Positions 7,151 to 16,679 of a stretch of DNA of 64,000 bases are shown here, in pieces. The notes beneath the pieces were generated by a model. The model saw only the letters and a program-made list of their open reading frames with translations. It did not search any database and was not told the origin of the DNA. The position numbers and the translations under genes were made by a program. The first letter of the stretch is position 1, and the number at the start of each line of letters is the position of its first letter. The DNA lies in contig NC_019792.1 in assembly GCF_000230715.2 (NCBI RefSeq), positions 3,534,001 to 3,598,000 on the forward strand, in the 5' to 3' direction. Origin of the DNA: Natronobacterium gregoryi SP2. GTDB taxonomy: Archaea > Halobacteriota > Halobacteria > Halobacteriales > Natrialbaceae.

Positions 7151-9016
7151 ATGCCACTCGACCCAATGCAGATCGTGTTGTCGGTCTCGGTTCTCGTCGC
7201 GCTGGGGCTCGTCTGGTACTTCGGTGGCGGAGGCCGCTGGCGGGAACTGGTCGCGGGCCGATTCCTCTATGGCGTTCCCTGGGGGACGCTGGTCACCGTC
7301 GCGGTCGTCGTCGCGTTCTACGTGCTGGTCCAGGGGGGAGTCTCTCGCTGGCACGATCCGCTCACGCTACCGTTTATCACGTGGTCGTACTTTTACCCGA
7401 CCGGACTGCTCACAGCGGGAATCGCTCACGGCTCGCCGCAGCATCTGGCGTCGAATATGGCGGGCACGCTCGCGTTCGCACCGATCGCGGAGTACGCCTG
7501 GAGCCACTACCCACCCTCGAGTGGCCGCTCCCGGTCGCGGTTCGGTGATGGACTGCTCTCGAGACCCTGGATTCGTGCGATCGTTGTCTTCCCGGCCGCG
7601 TTGCTCGTCGTCGCAGTCCTGACGGCGGTCCTCGCACTGGGGCCGGGGCTGGGCTTTTCCGGAGCCGTCTTCGCCATCGCTGGTTTCGCGGTCGTGAACT
7701 ATCCGATCACGACCGTCGTCGCCGTTGTCGCCGCGAGCACGGTCCAGACGCTGTTCGACGCGTTCAGCCAGCCAGTGGTCCAGGCGACTATCGAGGCGGG
7801 CGCACCGTCACCGCCCGCGTGGGCTGGCGTCGGCTTCCAGGCGCACCTGCTCGGGTTCCTGCTGGGGGCGGTGCTTGGACTCTTGCTGTTGCGGCGTCGC
7901 GGGCGACGGCCGTCCGCCGGGCGGCTCTTCGTCGGCGTCGTGTTGTTCGGGATGGCACAGTCGCTATGGCTGCTCGTCGGGACCGGTGACGACATCTTCT
8001 ATCTCTATCAGGGTGCTGGTGTCGTCCTCGTACTCGCGGTCGCGGGAGTGACGGCGCTTGCCGTTGCAGGCAGCGATCGACCGCTCCCCCGACCGCTTGC
8101 CACACTGGGTCTCCCGAGGGTTCTCTCGCGTCGCCAGTTCGCGATCGGTTGGTTGTTCGTTCTTACACTCGGATTCCTCGTTGCCGTCGCGGGGACGATC
8201 CTCGCCGGCCAACCGATCGTCTCGACGGTGATCGGACTGGCACTGGTCGCCGGCCTGCTCGCGTTGCCAGCGGTACCGCCAGTCGTCCCCGATCGCTTGC
8301 TCTCGAGTCCGATCTCCCGTCGCCAAACCGCAGTCGCGTGTCTGCTGGTTCTGACGGTCCTCGTCGCGCTGCCGAGCATCCCGTTCAACCTGCTCGTGAT
8401 CAGTGACGACGCTGTCCCGGGCAGCGGCGAGGTCGACATCGGCGGCTACGCCGTCACCTACGAACAAAACGCCACTACCGGACAGATGCCGGTCGTCGGT
8501 CCCGGGGCCAGCGCGAACGAGACGCTCGAGACACGCCACAGCGGCGTGATCGTCGTCAACGAGGACCGCGAAATCTGGACGGTGGGCACCCAGAACTACA
8601 CACTCGAACACGACGGCGACGCCTCGGTCGTCGTCGGCGGAGTCGGTTGGCACGAGACGGTCGACGTCACCCGAACCGGCTGGGACGTGCTGGGCAATGG
8701 GACGGCCTACGGCGTCGATCTCGAGGTCGGTGGCGAGACGACGCGATCGTTCGCGTCCGACCCGATCCGGGCTACCGTTCAGATCGACGGCAACGAGGTG
8801 GCTCTCGTCCCTGCCGACGACGCCGACGAGCCGTTCGAGGTCCGAGTCGAGGGCGACGGCGGCGGGACCGACGCGACAGCGATCCCGTCGGTCGACGAGA
8901 CGACTACCGCGGGCGACCTCGAGTTCACGGTCGAGGATGCCGGCCACGCGGTCGAGTTGATCGCGGCAGCTGACGATACTGCCGTCCCCATCGCCGAGCG
9001 GGAGACCGAGGAGTAG
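7151..9016 (+). CDS. Rhomboid family intramembrane serine protease with C-terminal extracytoplasmic domain
   Basis: A 621-residue protein. The N-terminal rhomboid core has N102 (HLASNMAG), the nucleophile S170 in GFSGAVFA and H232 in AHLLGFLLG, so the Ser-His dyad is intact. Additional helices continue to about residue 430, and the last 190 or so residues form a soluble, beta-rich, acidic domain outside the membrane. Rhomboids cleave transmembrane substrates; the substrate here is unknown. I chose ATG 7151 (MPLDPMQIVL); the frame is open upstream to 7085 but those residues are basic and atypical. It stands alone between the tRNA and carB. The large C-terminal domain is seen in haloarchaeal homologues. 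Confidence 0.88.
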   Translation: MPLDPMQIVLSVSVLVALGLVWYFGGGGRWRELVAGRFLYGVPWGTLVTVAVVVAFYVLVQGGVSRWHDPLTLPFITWSYFYPTGLLTAGIAHGSPQHLASNMAGTLAFAPIAEYAWSHYPPSSGRSRSRFGDGLLSRPWIRAIVVFPAALLVVAVLTAVLALGPGLGFSGAVFAIAGFAVVNYPITTVVAVVAASTVQTLFDAFSQPVVQATIEAGAPSPPAWAGVGFQAHLLGFLLGAVLGLLLLRRRGRRPSAGRLFVGVVLFGMAQSLWLLVGTGDDIFYLYQGAGVVLVLAVAGVTALAVAGSDRPLPRPLATLGLPRVLSRRQFAIGWLFVLTLGFLVAVAGTILAGQPIVSTVIGLALVAGLLALPAVPPVVPDRLLSSPISRRQTAVACLLVLTVLVALPSIPFNLLVISDDAVPGSGEVDIGGYAVTYEQNATTGQMPVVGPGASANETLETRHSGVIVVNEDREIWTVGTQNYTLEHDGDASVVVGGVGWHETVDVTRTGWDVLGNGTAYGVDLEVGGETTRSFASDPIRATVQIDGNEVALVPADDADEPFEVRVEGDGGGTDATAIPSVDETTTAGDLEFTVEDAGHAVELIAAADDTAVPIAERETEE

Positions 9017-9043
9017 TCGCGACTGTCGCATTCTTGTCGCCCC

Positions 9044-9093
9044 TTCTCGACGCTCGTAAGTGGTTGGTCTTTCTTTCTCGACGCTCGTAAGTG
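9044..9093 (+). repeat. Two perfect 19-base direct repeats upstream of carB
   Basis: TTCTCGACGCTCGTAAGTG occurs at 9044-9062 and again at 9075-9093, a 31-base period (three helical turns), with partial identity continuing for about ten bases. They lie between the rhomboid stop and carB. The spacing would suit a dimeric regulator, but this is inference. Confidence 0.7.
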
Positions 9094-9184
9094 ATCAGTC
9101 TCGAAGAGTTGCTGGCTGCCCCGTCGCGACGGCGAATGTTCGAACTTCGAAATTGGATTTCGAGGTTCGTACTGTATCGGGGAG

Positions 9185-9191
9185 CTTATTA
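9185..9191 (+). promoter_or_regulatory. TATA-like element for carB
   Basis: CTTATTA lies about 31-37 bases before the carB ATG, following GGAG; this is consistent with a short-leader haloarchaeal transcript. Confidence 0.5.
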
Positions 9192-9221
9192 CGATGTGCG
9201 AACTTCGGGTGAACGAGATCA

Positions 9222-12200
9222 ATGAGCACGGAGACCGACGACGCTGCGGGGGACGGACGCAAGATCCTGCTTATCGGCAGCGGACCGATCCAGATCGGGC
9301 AAGCTGCCGAGTTCGACTACTCGGGTGCACAGGCGTGTCGCGCGCTCCAGGAGGAGGGTGCAGAGGTCGTGCTGGTCAACTCCAATCCGGCGACGATCAT
9401 GACGGACCCGGAGATGGCCGACGAAGTCTACATCGAGCCGATCACGACCGAGGCCATCGCCGAGATCATCCGAGAGGAGAACCCCGACGGCGTCATCGCT
9501 GGTCTGGGCGGCCAGACGGGACTGAACGTCACGGCAGAACTCGCCGAGGAGAGCGTCCTCGAGGAGTACGACGTCGAGATCATGGGGACGCCGCTCGATA
9601 CGATCTACGCGACGGAAGACCGCGACCTCTTCCGCCAGCGCATGGAGAAGATCGGTCAGCCGGTTCCGGGTTCGACGACCATCTCGCTCGAGGAGGGCGA
9701 GTCGGTCTCGGAACTGACCGAGGAAGACCTCGAGGAGCGCGTCGAGGCGGCCGTCGAAGAGGTCGGCGGACTCCCCGTCATCGCTCGCACGACGTACACG
9801 CTCGGCGGATCGGGGTCGGGCGTCGTCCACGAGTTCGACGAACTGCTCCGTCGCGTCCGCAAAGGACTGCGTCTCTCGCGCAACGACGAGGTGCTCATCA
9901 CCGAGTCCATCGCGGGCTGGGTCGAGTACGAGTACGAGGTCATGCGCGACGCCGACGACTCCTGTATCATCATCTGCAACATGGAGAACATCGACCCGAT
10001 GGGCATCCACACCGGGGAGTCGACGGTCGTCACGCCCTCCCAGATCGTCCCCGACGAGGGCCACCAGGAGATGCGCACGGCAGCGCTCGAGGTCATCCGC
10101 GAACTCGGCATCCAGGGTGGCTGTAACATCCAGTTCGCCTGGCGCGACGACGGCACCCCCGGCGGCGAGTACAGGGTCGTCGAGGTCAACCCCCGCGTCT
10201 CCCGTTCCTCCGCGCTCGCCTCGAAGGCGACCGGCTACCCGATCGCCCGCGTCACCGCGAAGGTCGCACTCGGCAAGCGCCTCCACGAGATCGAAAACGA
10301 GATCACGGGCGAGACGACCGCCGCCTTCGAACCAGCGATCGACTACGTCGTCACGAAGGTGCCACGCTGGCCCAAGGACAAGTTCGACGACGTCGACTTC
10401 GAACTCACCACGGCGATGAAGTCGACCGGCGAGGCGATGGCTATCGGCCGTACCTTCGAGGAATCCCTGCTCAAAGCCCTGCGCTCGTCCGAGTACGAGC
10501 CAAGCGTCGACTGGGACGACGTGAGTGACGAGGAACTCGAGGACCACTACCTCGAGCGTCCCTCGCCCGACCGGCCGTACGCGATGTTCGAAGCGTTCGA
10601 ACGCGGCTACACGGTCGAGGACGTCGTCGAGTTGACGGGCATCTTCGAGTGGTACACCGAACGCTACAGGAACGTCGCGGAGTCGACCCGTGCAGCTCAG
10701 GAGGGTGACTTCACCGAAGCGGCCGTCGTCGGCCGCACGAACGCTTCGATCGCCGCGACCGCCGGTGCAGAGGTCGACACCGTCGAGCAGTCGGTCCCCG
10801 GTCGTACGTACAAACAGGTCGACACCTGTGCCGGCGAGTTCGAGGCCGAGACGCCGTACTACTACTCGGCTCGCGAACCCGAGTACGGCTCCAGTTCGCT
10901 CGGCGACGACTCCGTCGCGGGCGAACTCGAGGTCGACCCCGACCTGGAGAGCGTCATCGTCGTCGGTGGCGGCCCGATCCGCATCGGCCAGGGCGTCGAG
11001 TTCGACTACTGTTCGGTCCATGCGGTCCGTGCCCTGCGTGACCTGGGAATCGACGCCCACGTCGTCAACAACAACCCGGAGACGGTCTCGACGGACTACG
11101 ACACCTCCGACGGCCTGTTCTTCGAACCGATCACCGCAGAAGAGGTCGCCGACGTCGCCGAGGCGACCGGTGCCGACGGCGTGATGGTCCAGTTCGGCGG
11201 TCAGACGTCGGTCAACATCGGCGAACCCCTGGAGGACGAACTCGCCCGACGCGGCCTCGACTGCGAGGTCATGGGCACGAGCGTCGAGGCGATGGACCTC
11301 GCGGAGGACCGCGACCGGTTCAACGTCATGATGGACGAACTCGAAATCGCCCAGCCCGAGGGCGGCACCGCCTTCTCGAAGGGGGAGGCGGTCGAACTGG
11401 CCCACGACATCGGCTACCCCGTGCTCGTACGACCCTCGTACGTGCTCGGCGGCCGTGCGATGGACGTCGTCTACGACGACGAGGACCTCGAGACCTACAT
11501 CGAGGAAGCCGTTCGTGTCTCCCCGGACAAGCCGATCCTCGTGGACGACTTCCTCGAGGATGCGATCGAACTCGACGTCGACGCGGTCTCGGACGGCCGC
11601 GACATCCTGATCGGCGGCATCATGGAACACGTCGAAACGGCGGGCGTCCACTCCGGCGACTCGGCGTGTATGATCCCGCCGCGCTCGCTGGACGAAGACA
11701 CGCTCGAGCGCGTCCGTGGGGTCACAGAGGACATCGCCGAGGCGCTGAAGACGAAGGGGCTGCTGAACGTTCAGCTTGCAGTTCGTGACGGCGAGGTCTA
11801 CGTTCTCGAGGCCAACCCACGTTCCTCGCGTACCGTCCCGTTCGTCTCGAAGGCGACCGGCGTTCCGATCGCGAAACTCGCGGCGAAGGTCATGGCCGGC
11901 GAGACCCTGCGCAGTCTCGAGGCCGAAGAGCAGATTCCCGAACACACCTCGATCAAGGAGGTCGTGCTCCCGTTCGACCGCCTGCCGGGTTCGGACCCGC
12001 GTCTCGGCCCCGAGATGAAATCGACTGGCGAAGTGATGGGAACGGCAAGCGACTTCGGCACGGCCTACTGGAAGGCACAGCAGGCCGCTCACAACGCAGT
12101 GGGTGAGGGCACCGCTGTCGTGGACCTGGACGTCGACGGCTTCGAGGAGCACTTCGACGTCGCCGAGTTCAACGACGTGCCGCAAGCGATCCGCGAGGGC

Positions 12201-12392
12201 GAGGTCGACTTCGTCGTCAGCCGCGACCGCGACTCCCTCGAGATGGCCGTCGAAGAGGAGATTCCGTACCTCTCGACGGAAGCGAGCGCGGAAGCATACG
12301 TCGAGGCGCTCGAGAGTTTCGATGGAAATCTCGAGGTCGACACCGTCAGCGACCGACCGAAGCGCGTCGCGAAGTGGGGACTCGAGAAGTAA
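9222..12392 (+). CDS. carB: Carbamoyl-phosphate synthase large subunit
   Basis: A 1056-residue protein with the duplicated ATP-grasp architecture: carboxyphosphate half (about 1-400), oligomerisation region (about 400-545), carbamate half (about 550-920) and an MGS-like allosteric domain (about 930-1056). The glycine-rich starts IGSGPIQIGQAAEFDYSG and GGGPIRIGQGVEFDY head the two halves, and VEVNPRVSRSSALASKATGY and LEANPRSSRTVPFVSKATG are the paired ATP-grasp motifs. It makes carbamoyl phosphate for pyrimidine and arginine synthesis with CarA, which is not in the window. The start MSTETDD follows the TATA by about 31 bases. No anomalies. Confidence 0.97.
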   Translation: MSTETDDAAGDGRKILLIGSGPIQIGQAAEFDYSGAQACRALQEEGAEVVLVNSNPATIMTDPEMADEVYIEPITTEAIAEIIREENPDGVIAGLGGQTGLNVTAELAEESVLEEYDVEIMGTPLDTIYATEDRDLFRQRMEKIGQPVPGSTTISLEEGESVSELTEEDLEERVEAAVEEVGGLPVIARTTYTLGGSGSGVVHEFDELLRRVRKGLRLSRNDEVLITESIAGWVEYEYEVMRDADDSCIIICNMENIDPMGIHTGESTVVTPSQIVPDEGHQEMRTAALEVIRELGIQGGCNIQFAWRDDGTPGGEYRVVEVNPRVSRSSALASKATGYPIARVTAKVALGKRLHEIENEITGETTAAFEPAIDYVVTKVPRWPKDKFDDVDFELTTAMKSTGEAMAIGRTFEESLLKALRSSEYEPSVDWDDVSDEELEDHYLERPSPDRPYAMFEAFERGYTVEDVVELTGIFEWYTERYRNVAESTRAAQEGDFTEAAVVGRTNASIAATAGAEVDTVEQSVPGRTYKQVDTCAGEFEAETPYYYSAREPEYGSSSLGDDSVAGELEVDPDLESVIVVGGGPIRIGQGVEFDYCSVHAVRALRDLGIDAHVVNNNPETVSTDYDTSDGLFFEPITAEEVADVAEATGADGVMVQFGGQTSVNIGEPLEDELARRGLDCEVMGTSVEAMDLAEDRDRFNVMMDELEIAQPEGGTAFSKGEAVELAHDIGYPVLVRPSYVLGGRAMDVVYDDEDLETYIEEAVRVSPDKPILVDDFLEDAIELDVDAVSDGRDILIGGIMEHVETAGVHSGDSACMIPPRSLDEDTLERVRGVTEDIAEALKTKGLLNVQLAVRDGEVYVLEANPRSSRTVPFVSKATGVPIAKLAAKVMAGETLRSLEAEEQIPEHTSIKEVVLPFDRLPGSDPRLGPEMKSTGEVMGTASDFGTAYWKAQQAAHNAVGEGTAVVDLDVDGFEEHFDVAEFNDVPQAIREGEVDFVVSRDRDSLEMAVEEEIPYLSTEASAEAYVEALESFDGNLEVDTVSDRPKRVAKWGLEK

Positions 12393-12502
12393 CGGAGTCG
12401 AGGACGGTCGGTCTCGTCTGAGACGCCGGATTTCTCTCGCAGTTTTGGTCGTATCGACGGCTACCCGGTATCATTTTTGAAGCTGCCGGTACGATTCCGA
12501 CC

Positions 12503-12949
12503 ATGGCTACGGTCAGACACGAACTCGTGTGGGGACGCCCCGGCGCACCGCGACTCGAGCTAGTCGGTGGGTTCGCAGTGATCGTCGTGGCTACCCTGCT
12601 CGCGACGGTTGCGACGAACACGCTCGGGACCGACAACCCGATCAGACGAGTGGTCTACGACGCGGGGCTTCCCGCCGTGCTCTTCTACGCGCCCGGCGTC
12701 GTCGGCGCCGTCGGTGCGTACCTGCGCTGTGGCGCAGCGACGTGTCTGGCCGTCGGGTTCGTCCCCGCGACGTTCTTCGCGCTGGTCGCGATCGTCGGCT
12801 CCGTCTTCGGTCTCCCTGGCGTCGGCGGTGGAGATGCACCGCTGTGGAGTATCACGGTCGCGTTCGCGACGATCGCTCTCGTCGCCGCAGTGGTCGGCTT
12901 CCTCGCCGGAACTGCAATCCGTGCGGGGGTGACGGCCGTCAGTCCGTAG
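12503..12949 (+). CDS. Small haloarchaeal membrane protein
   Basis: A 148-residue protein with about four hydrophobic helices (about 22-40, 55-75, 80-102 and 115-142) after a short polar N-terminus (MATVRHELVWGRPGAPRLEL). Glycine/alanine/valine-rich helices and short loops fit an integral membrane protein of unknown function. It ends six bases before the convergent ABC permease gene. No family recognised. Confidence 0.7.
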   Translation: MATVRHELVWGRPGAPRLELVGGFAVIVVATLLATVATNTLGTDNPIRRVVYDAGLPAVLFYAPGVVGAVGAYLRCGAATCLAVGFVPATFFALVAIVGSVFGLPGVGGGDAPLWSITVAFATIALVAAVVGFLAGTAIRAGVTAVSP

Positions 12950-12954
12950 GCAAT

Positions 12955-14628
12955 TCACTCGAGAGCGTACCGGTCGAACCGCTCGACTGCGTACAGGTAG
13001 GCGGCTGGCGGCGCGAGCAGGCCGACGATCAGGACAGTCCAGGCGACGGTCGAGACGGTTCCCGGCGTTACACCCGCCATTTCAGCAGAGATCGGCGTGA
13101 ACTCGAGCAGTCCCGAACTGAGCTCGGCGATGGGTTCCGCCGCGTCGGTGTAGATGATGCCTGCACCGGCGGCCGGGAAGACGATCCCGGCCGTGTAGAG
13201 CATGAACGCCGACTTGCTCGGCATCACCGCCTCGCGGTTGGTGGTGATCTTGACGCTGCCGAACCGCGGGAAGGCCGATCCGACACCGACCGCGAGTGCT
13301 GGCGACGCGACCGCTCCCACGACCGTGCCGACGGCCAGAGCTGTCGTCGCCTCGAGCGAGAGCGGACTCACGAGGCCGGCGACGAGTGCGACGGCGACGG
13401 CGATCGGAGTTCCGACGAGCGAACTGGCGATCATCTGCCCCCGGATTGCGTCTCGGCCGGAGAGCGTCGAGGTTAGTACGGCTGGCAGTGCCCGCCCGAG
13501 ATCGCCGAGTGGGTTCAACGTGAACAGGACGCCGGTGCCCCAGACGACGTACAGACACAGCAGGACTGCCACGTAGGATGGCAACGTCCCGGTCTGGATC
13601 ACGTCCTGGACGAAAAACAGCGCACCGAACAGGGGGTAAGCGACGTAGGCCAGCCGGATCGGAGCCCGCCGGGTACGGCGAACCGCCGCTACCGTCACCG
13701 ACCGGACCGGCCGCGAGAGCCCCTGTGAGAGGGCGGCAGCGAGGCGACTCGAGGAGTCAGTCCCCGAGTTGGAGACGGTTCCGTCGTCGGTCCGTGCGGG
13801 ATCGGCGAACCAGTGGATTCGAGCGGACGGGACGGCAGCAGCGACGGCCAGCGCCGCGACGACGGGAACGACGAGTAGCGTGGCGACGACGGCCGTGCCC
13901 GAGCTCGGGACGTTGGGAACGCCAGCGAGTAGCAGGTAACCCGGCCAGCCAAGCGGGCTGTCACCGAACACCGAGAACAGGCCTGCGGTGACGGTGTCGA
14001 ACCAGCCGACGGCAATCGAGCCGAAGTAGGCCACGGCGAGCGAGACGAGCAGCGGCGTCCGGTAGCGTGCGATCGGCTCGTAGACGGTGATCAGGTGGCG
14101 AAACCAGAGGCCGAGGACGAACCCGACGGGGACGGCGGTGACCAGAAATACGGCGACGACGAGCGGCGCGACGAGTACTGGCAGGACTGTCCCGGCCCCC
14201 GAGGCGAACGCGGCGGCGAGGATCGTCGCAGGGAGGACGAGCCAGAGCGAGAACAGCAGGATCTCTGCCCCGATCACGCCGACCACGACGTTCCGGAGTC
14301 GCGTCGAGAGCAACAGACAGGCCGGCTCGTCGACGGCGGCGGCCGCCGTCACGGTCCGGATGGCGGCCATCAAAACCAGGAATAGCCACGCGATTGCGGC
14401 ACCGCCAGTCGCGATGTCGGTCGCGAGTGCGACCGTCTCGGGGTCGAACTCGCCTGCGGCGACTGCCTCGCCGGCTCTTGGCAACAGGAAGAGCCCGATT
14501 GCAGTCATCGGACCGAGCGCGAGCACGGCGATTGCCGCCATCACGAGCAGTTTCGTTCGGTCACCGCCGATCGCCCGTAGCGTTCGGCGACACTCCGTGC
14601 CGGCGACGGTGGCGGCGACCTCTCTCAT
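12955..14628 (-). CDS. ABC-2-like transporter permease
   Basis: A 557-residue polytopic membrane protein with roughly 12 hydrophobic segments and a polar, glycine/serine-rich loop near the middle (about 280-300). The N-terminus (VAATVAGTECRRTLR) precedes the first helix as in ABC-2 export permeases of haloarchaea. The only ABC-type ATPase nearby without its own permease is at 15842, on the other side of htpX and on the opposite strand; I infer that the two form one transporter. Substrate unknown. A 124-base gap separates it from htpX upstream on the same strand. Confidence 0.75.
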   Translation of the reverse strand: MREVAATVAGTECRRTLRAIGGDRTKLLVMAAIAVLALGPMTAIGLFLLPRAGEAVAAGEFDPETVALATDIATGGAAIAWLFLVLMAAIRTVTAAAAVDEPACLLLSTRLRNVVVGVIGAEILLFSLWLVLPATILAAAFASGAGTVLPVLVAPLVVAVFLVTAVPVGFVLGLWFRHLITVYEPIARYRTPLLVSLAVAYFGSIAVGWFDTVTAGLFSVFGDSPLGWPGYLLLAGVPNVPSSGTAVVATLLVVPVVAALAVAAAVPSARIHWFADPARTDDGTVSNSGTDSSSRLAAALSQGLSRPVRSVTVAAVRRTRRAPIRLAYVAYPLFGALFFVQDVIQTGTLPSYVAVLLCLYVVWGTGVLFTLNPLGDLGRALPAVLTSTLSGRDAIRGQMIASSLVGTPIAVAVALVAGLVSPLSLEATTALAVGTVVGAVASPALAVGVGSAFPRFGSVKITTNREAVMPSKSAFMLYTAGIVFPAAGAGIIYTDAAEPIAELSSGLLEFTPISAEMAGVTPGTVSTVAWTVLIVGLLAPPAAYLYAVERFDRYALE

Positions 14629-14752
14629 CGGCGTTCACCGCCCGTGTTCCCACGTGCTAGCCGACAGCGAGAAACTTCGTTCATGATAGCTACCGTGTGA
14701 CGACGCCAGTAAACGGTTTGGATCGCTGTCACTCTCTCGAACTCGATCCACG

Positions 14753-15727
14753 CTAGTCTTCGCGTTCGAGGCCCCGCAACGAGTCGATTCGATCCTCCGT
14801 CGGCGGATGCGTCGTGAACAGCCAGCGGCCGAGCCGGTGGAGTCGCGTCCGAAGCCACCAGTAGGACGGCTCTCTGTCGCCGTCCGGCCCGAGCATGACC
14901 TTCTCGAGTTCCTTCGGCTCGAGCGGGAGGATCGACAGCGACGAGACTCCCGACGCCTCGCGGAGGTCGCGGTTCGGCGTGTCGTCGATCTCCCGGTCGA
15001 GTCGTTGGAGCGCGCTGGCGAGGACGGCCGGCGAGCCGATGACTGCTGCGGCGGCACGATCCGCGGCGCGTTCCCTGGCTCTCGAGAGACGGGCCGTGAT
15101 CGATCGGCCGACGATCCAGACGACGGTCGAGAGAAACACCAGCGGAACGATGACGACACCGGCCCAGCCGGGGTTCTCGACCTCGCCGAGCCGCGAGCCA
15201 AGTCCCTCTGCGAGCACGACGGGGAGCGAGACGACCGTGACGACCATCGCGTCCCGGTTCTTGACGTGGGCGAGTTCGTGTGCGATCACCGCCTCGAGTT
15301 CGTCGTCGTCGAGAGCGCGGATCGTCCCCGTCGAGAGGACGAGGTGGACGTTCGCCGGGCGGAATCCGACTGCCAGCGCCTCGGGTGTGTCCCGATCCGA
15401 GACGGCGATCGTCGGCACTGGAACGTCGAGTTGGGCGGCGACGCGCGTCGTCTGCCGGTAGAGCTCTGGTGCCGTCTCCTCGTCGACCGGGTGAGCGCCT
15501 GCGAGCCGTTCGATCGTCTCGAGGTGGGTGTACTCGAGGTAGCCGATCGAAAGCAGCGTCGCGGTGGTGACCACGAACGCGAAGTAGGTCGCCGACTGGA
15601 TCTCGAGAAAGAGAAAGACGCCGTAGAAAACGGCCCACACTCCGGCCAGGAAGCAGACCGTCACTACCACGAGGGCGAGGAGAGCGGCGACCATTCGTCC
15701 CTGGAGTTCGAGCGAACTGGAGGGCAT
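14753..15727 (-). CDS. htpX: HtpX-like M48 family zinc metalloprotease
   Basis: A 324-residue membrane protease. Two N-terminal helices (about 13-55) are followed by the cytoplasmic zincin domain with the HELAH motif (HExxH; about residues 150-154, AVIAHELAHVKNRD), then two more helices and the glutamate-bearing region RARERAADRAAA. Family role: degradation of damaged membrane proteins. The start MPSSSLELQG at 15727 is followed on the opposite strand by the ABC ATPase start after 114 bases, a shared divergent promoter region. Position between an ABC permease and an ABC ATPase suggests a functional link. Confidence 0.9.
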   Translation of the reverse strand: MPSSSLELQGRMVAALLALVVVTVCFLAGVWAVFYGVFLFLEIQSATYFAFVVTTATLLSIGYLEYTHLETIERLAGAHPVDEETAPELYRQTTRVAAQLDVPVPTIAVSDRDTPEALAVGFRPANVHLVLSTGTIRALDDDELEAVIAHELAHVKNRDAMVVTVVSLPVVLAEGLGSRLGEVENPGWAGVVIVPLVFLSTVVWIVGRSITARLSRARERAADRAAAAVIGSPAVLASALQRLDREIDDTPNRDLREASGVSSLSILPLEPKELEKVMLGPDGDREPSYWWLRTRLHRLGRWLFTTHPPTEDRIDSLRGLERED

Positions 15728-15841
15728 ACGTACGCGGTCGAGTCACCCAGTCAAAAGTTTGACTGGTTCGGCTCGATAACGGACTATCACCGGCTGCCGA
15801 CGTGGGACGGATTTTAACTGGAAGCAAACGGAAGCGAACGT

Positions 15842-16627
15842 ATGACCGCCCGCGACGGCCCCGCGATAGCGACGGACGGACTCACGAAACGGTACGGCGA
15901 GACGACCGCCGTCGCCGACCTCGACCTCCAGGTCGCCCAGGGAACCGTCTACGGGTTTCTCGGCCCCAACGGCGCGGGGAAGACGACGACGATGCGGATG
16001 CTGACGACGCTGACGCGGCCGAGTTCCGGAACTGCACGCGTGGCCGACCACCCGATCACCGACCGCGAGGCCGTCGCGCCACACATCGGCTACCTGCCCG
16101 AGGAGCCGCCGATCTACGACGAACTCAGCGGCCGCGAACAACTCGAGTACGTCGCCGGCCTCCGAAGCCTCCCCGAAGACGACGCGAACGAACGTATCGA
16201 GTCGCTGCTCGAGCGGTTCGGCCTGCTCGACGACGCCGACAAGCGCATCGAGGAGTACTCGAAAGGGATGCGCCAGAAGGTCGGCGTCATCCAGGCCGTC
16301 CTCCACGAACCCGCAGTCGCCTTCCTCGACGAACCGACGAGCGGACTCGATCCCCGTGCCGCCCGGACGATGCGGGACACCATCGCCGAACTCGCCGACC
16401 GGGAGATGACCATTTTTCTCTCGACGCACATCCTCCCCGTCGTCGACGAACTTGCGGACGTCATCGGCGTCCTCCACGACGGTCGGCTCGTCGCAGAGGG
16501 GGACCCCGAAACGCTGAAATCTCGCGCCGAGACCGGGGAAGCCCGAAGCCTCGAAGACGCCTTCCTCGCGGTGACTCGCGAGTCGCCGGGGACGGGTGAC
16601 GTCGCGGCCGGAGCGTCCACGGAGTGA
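15842..16627 (+). CDS. ABC transporter ATP-binding protein (exporter type)
   Basis: A 261-residue nucleotide-binding domain. Walker A is GPNGAGKTT (about 41-49), the signature is YSKGMRQKVG (the SKGMRQK form typical of DrrA/NatA/CcmA-like export ATPases), Walker B is VAFLDEPTSGLDP, and the H-loop is LSTHIL. Such subunits pair with ABC-2 permeases; the candidate is the 557-residue protein at 12955-14628. It is divergent from htpX. The C-terminal ~45 residues are an acidic tail with no motif. Confidence 0.92.
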   Translation: MTARDGPAIATDGLTKRYGETTAVADLDLQVAQGTVYGFLGPNGAGKTTTMRMLTTLTRPSSGTARVADHPITDREAVAPHIGYLPEEPPIYDELSGREQLEYVAGLRSLPEDDANERIESLLERFGLLDDADKRIEEYSKGMRQKVGVIQAVLHEPAVAFLDEPTSGLDPRAARTMRDTIAELADREMTIFLSTHILPVVDELADVIGVLHDGRLVAEGDPETLKSRAETGEARSLEDAFLAVTRESPGTGDVAAGASTE

Positions 16628-16679
16628 GAGCGGTTCGTGGTGGTTAAATTACATATAGGTGGCCGATAAAAAGGCGCGT

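Noticed and set aside
9219-12185. Very long open frame (988 codons) on the minus strand
   Set aside because: It is antisense to carB. The real gene on the plus strand has complete family motifs; high GC removes stop codons from the opposite strand. Its peptide is an Arg/Asp-rich shadow.
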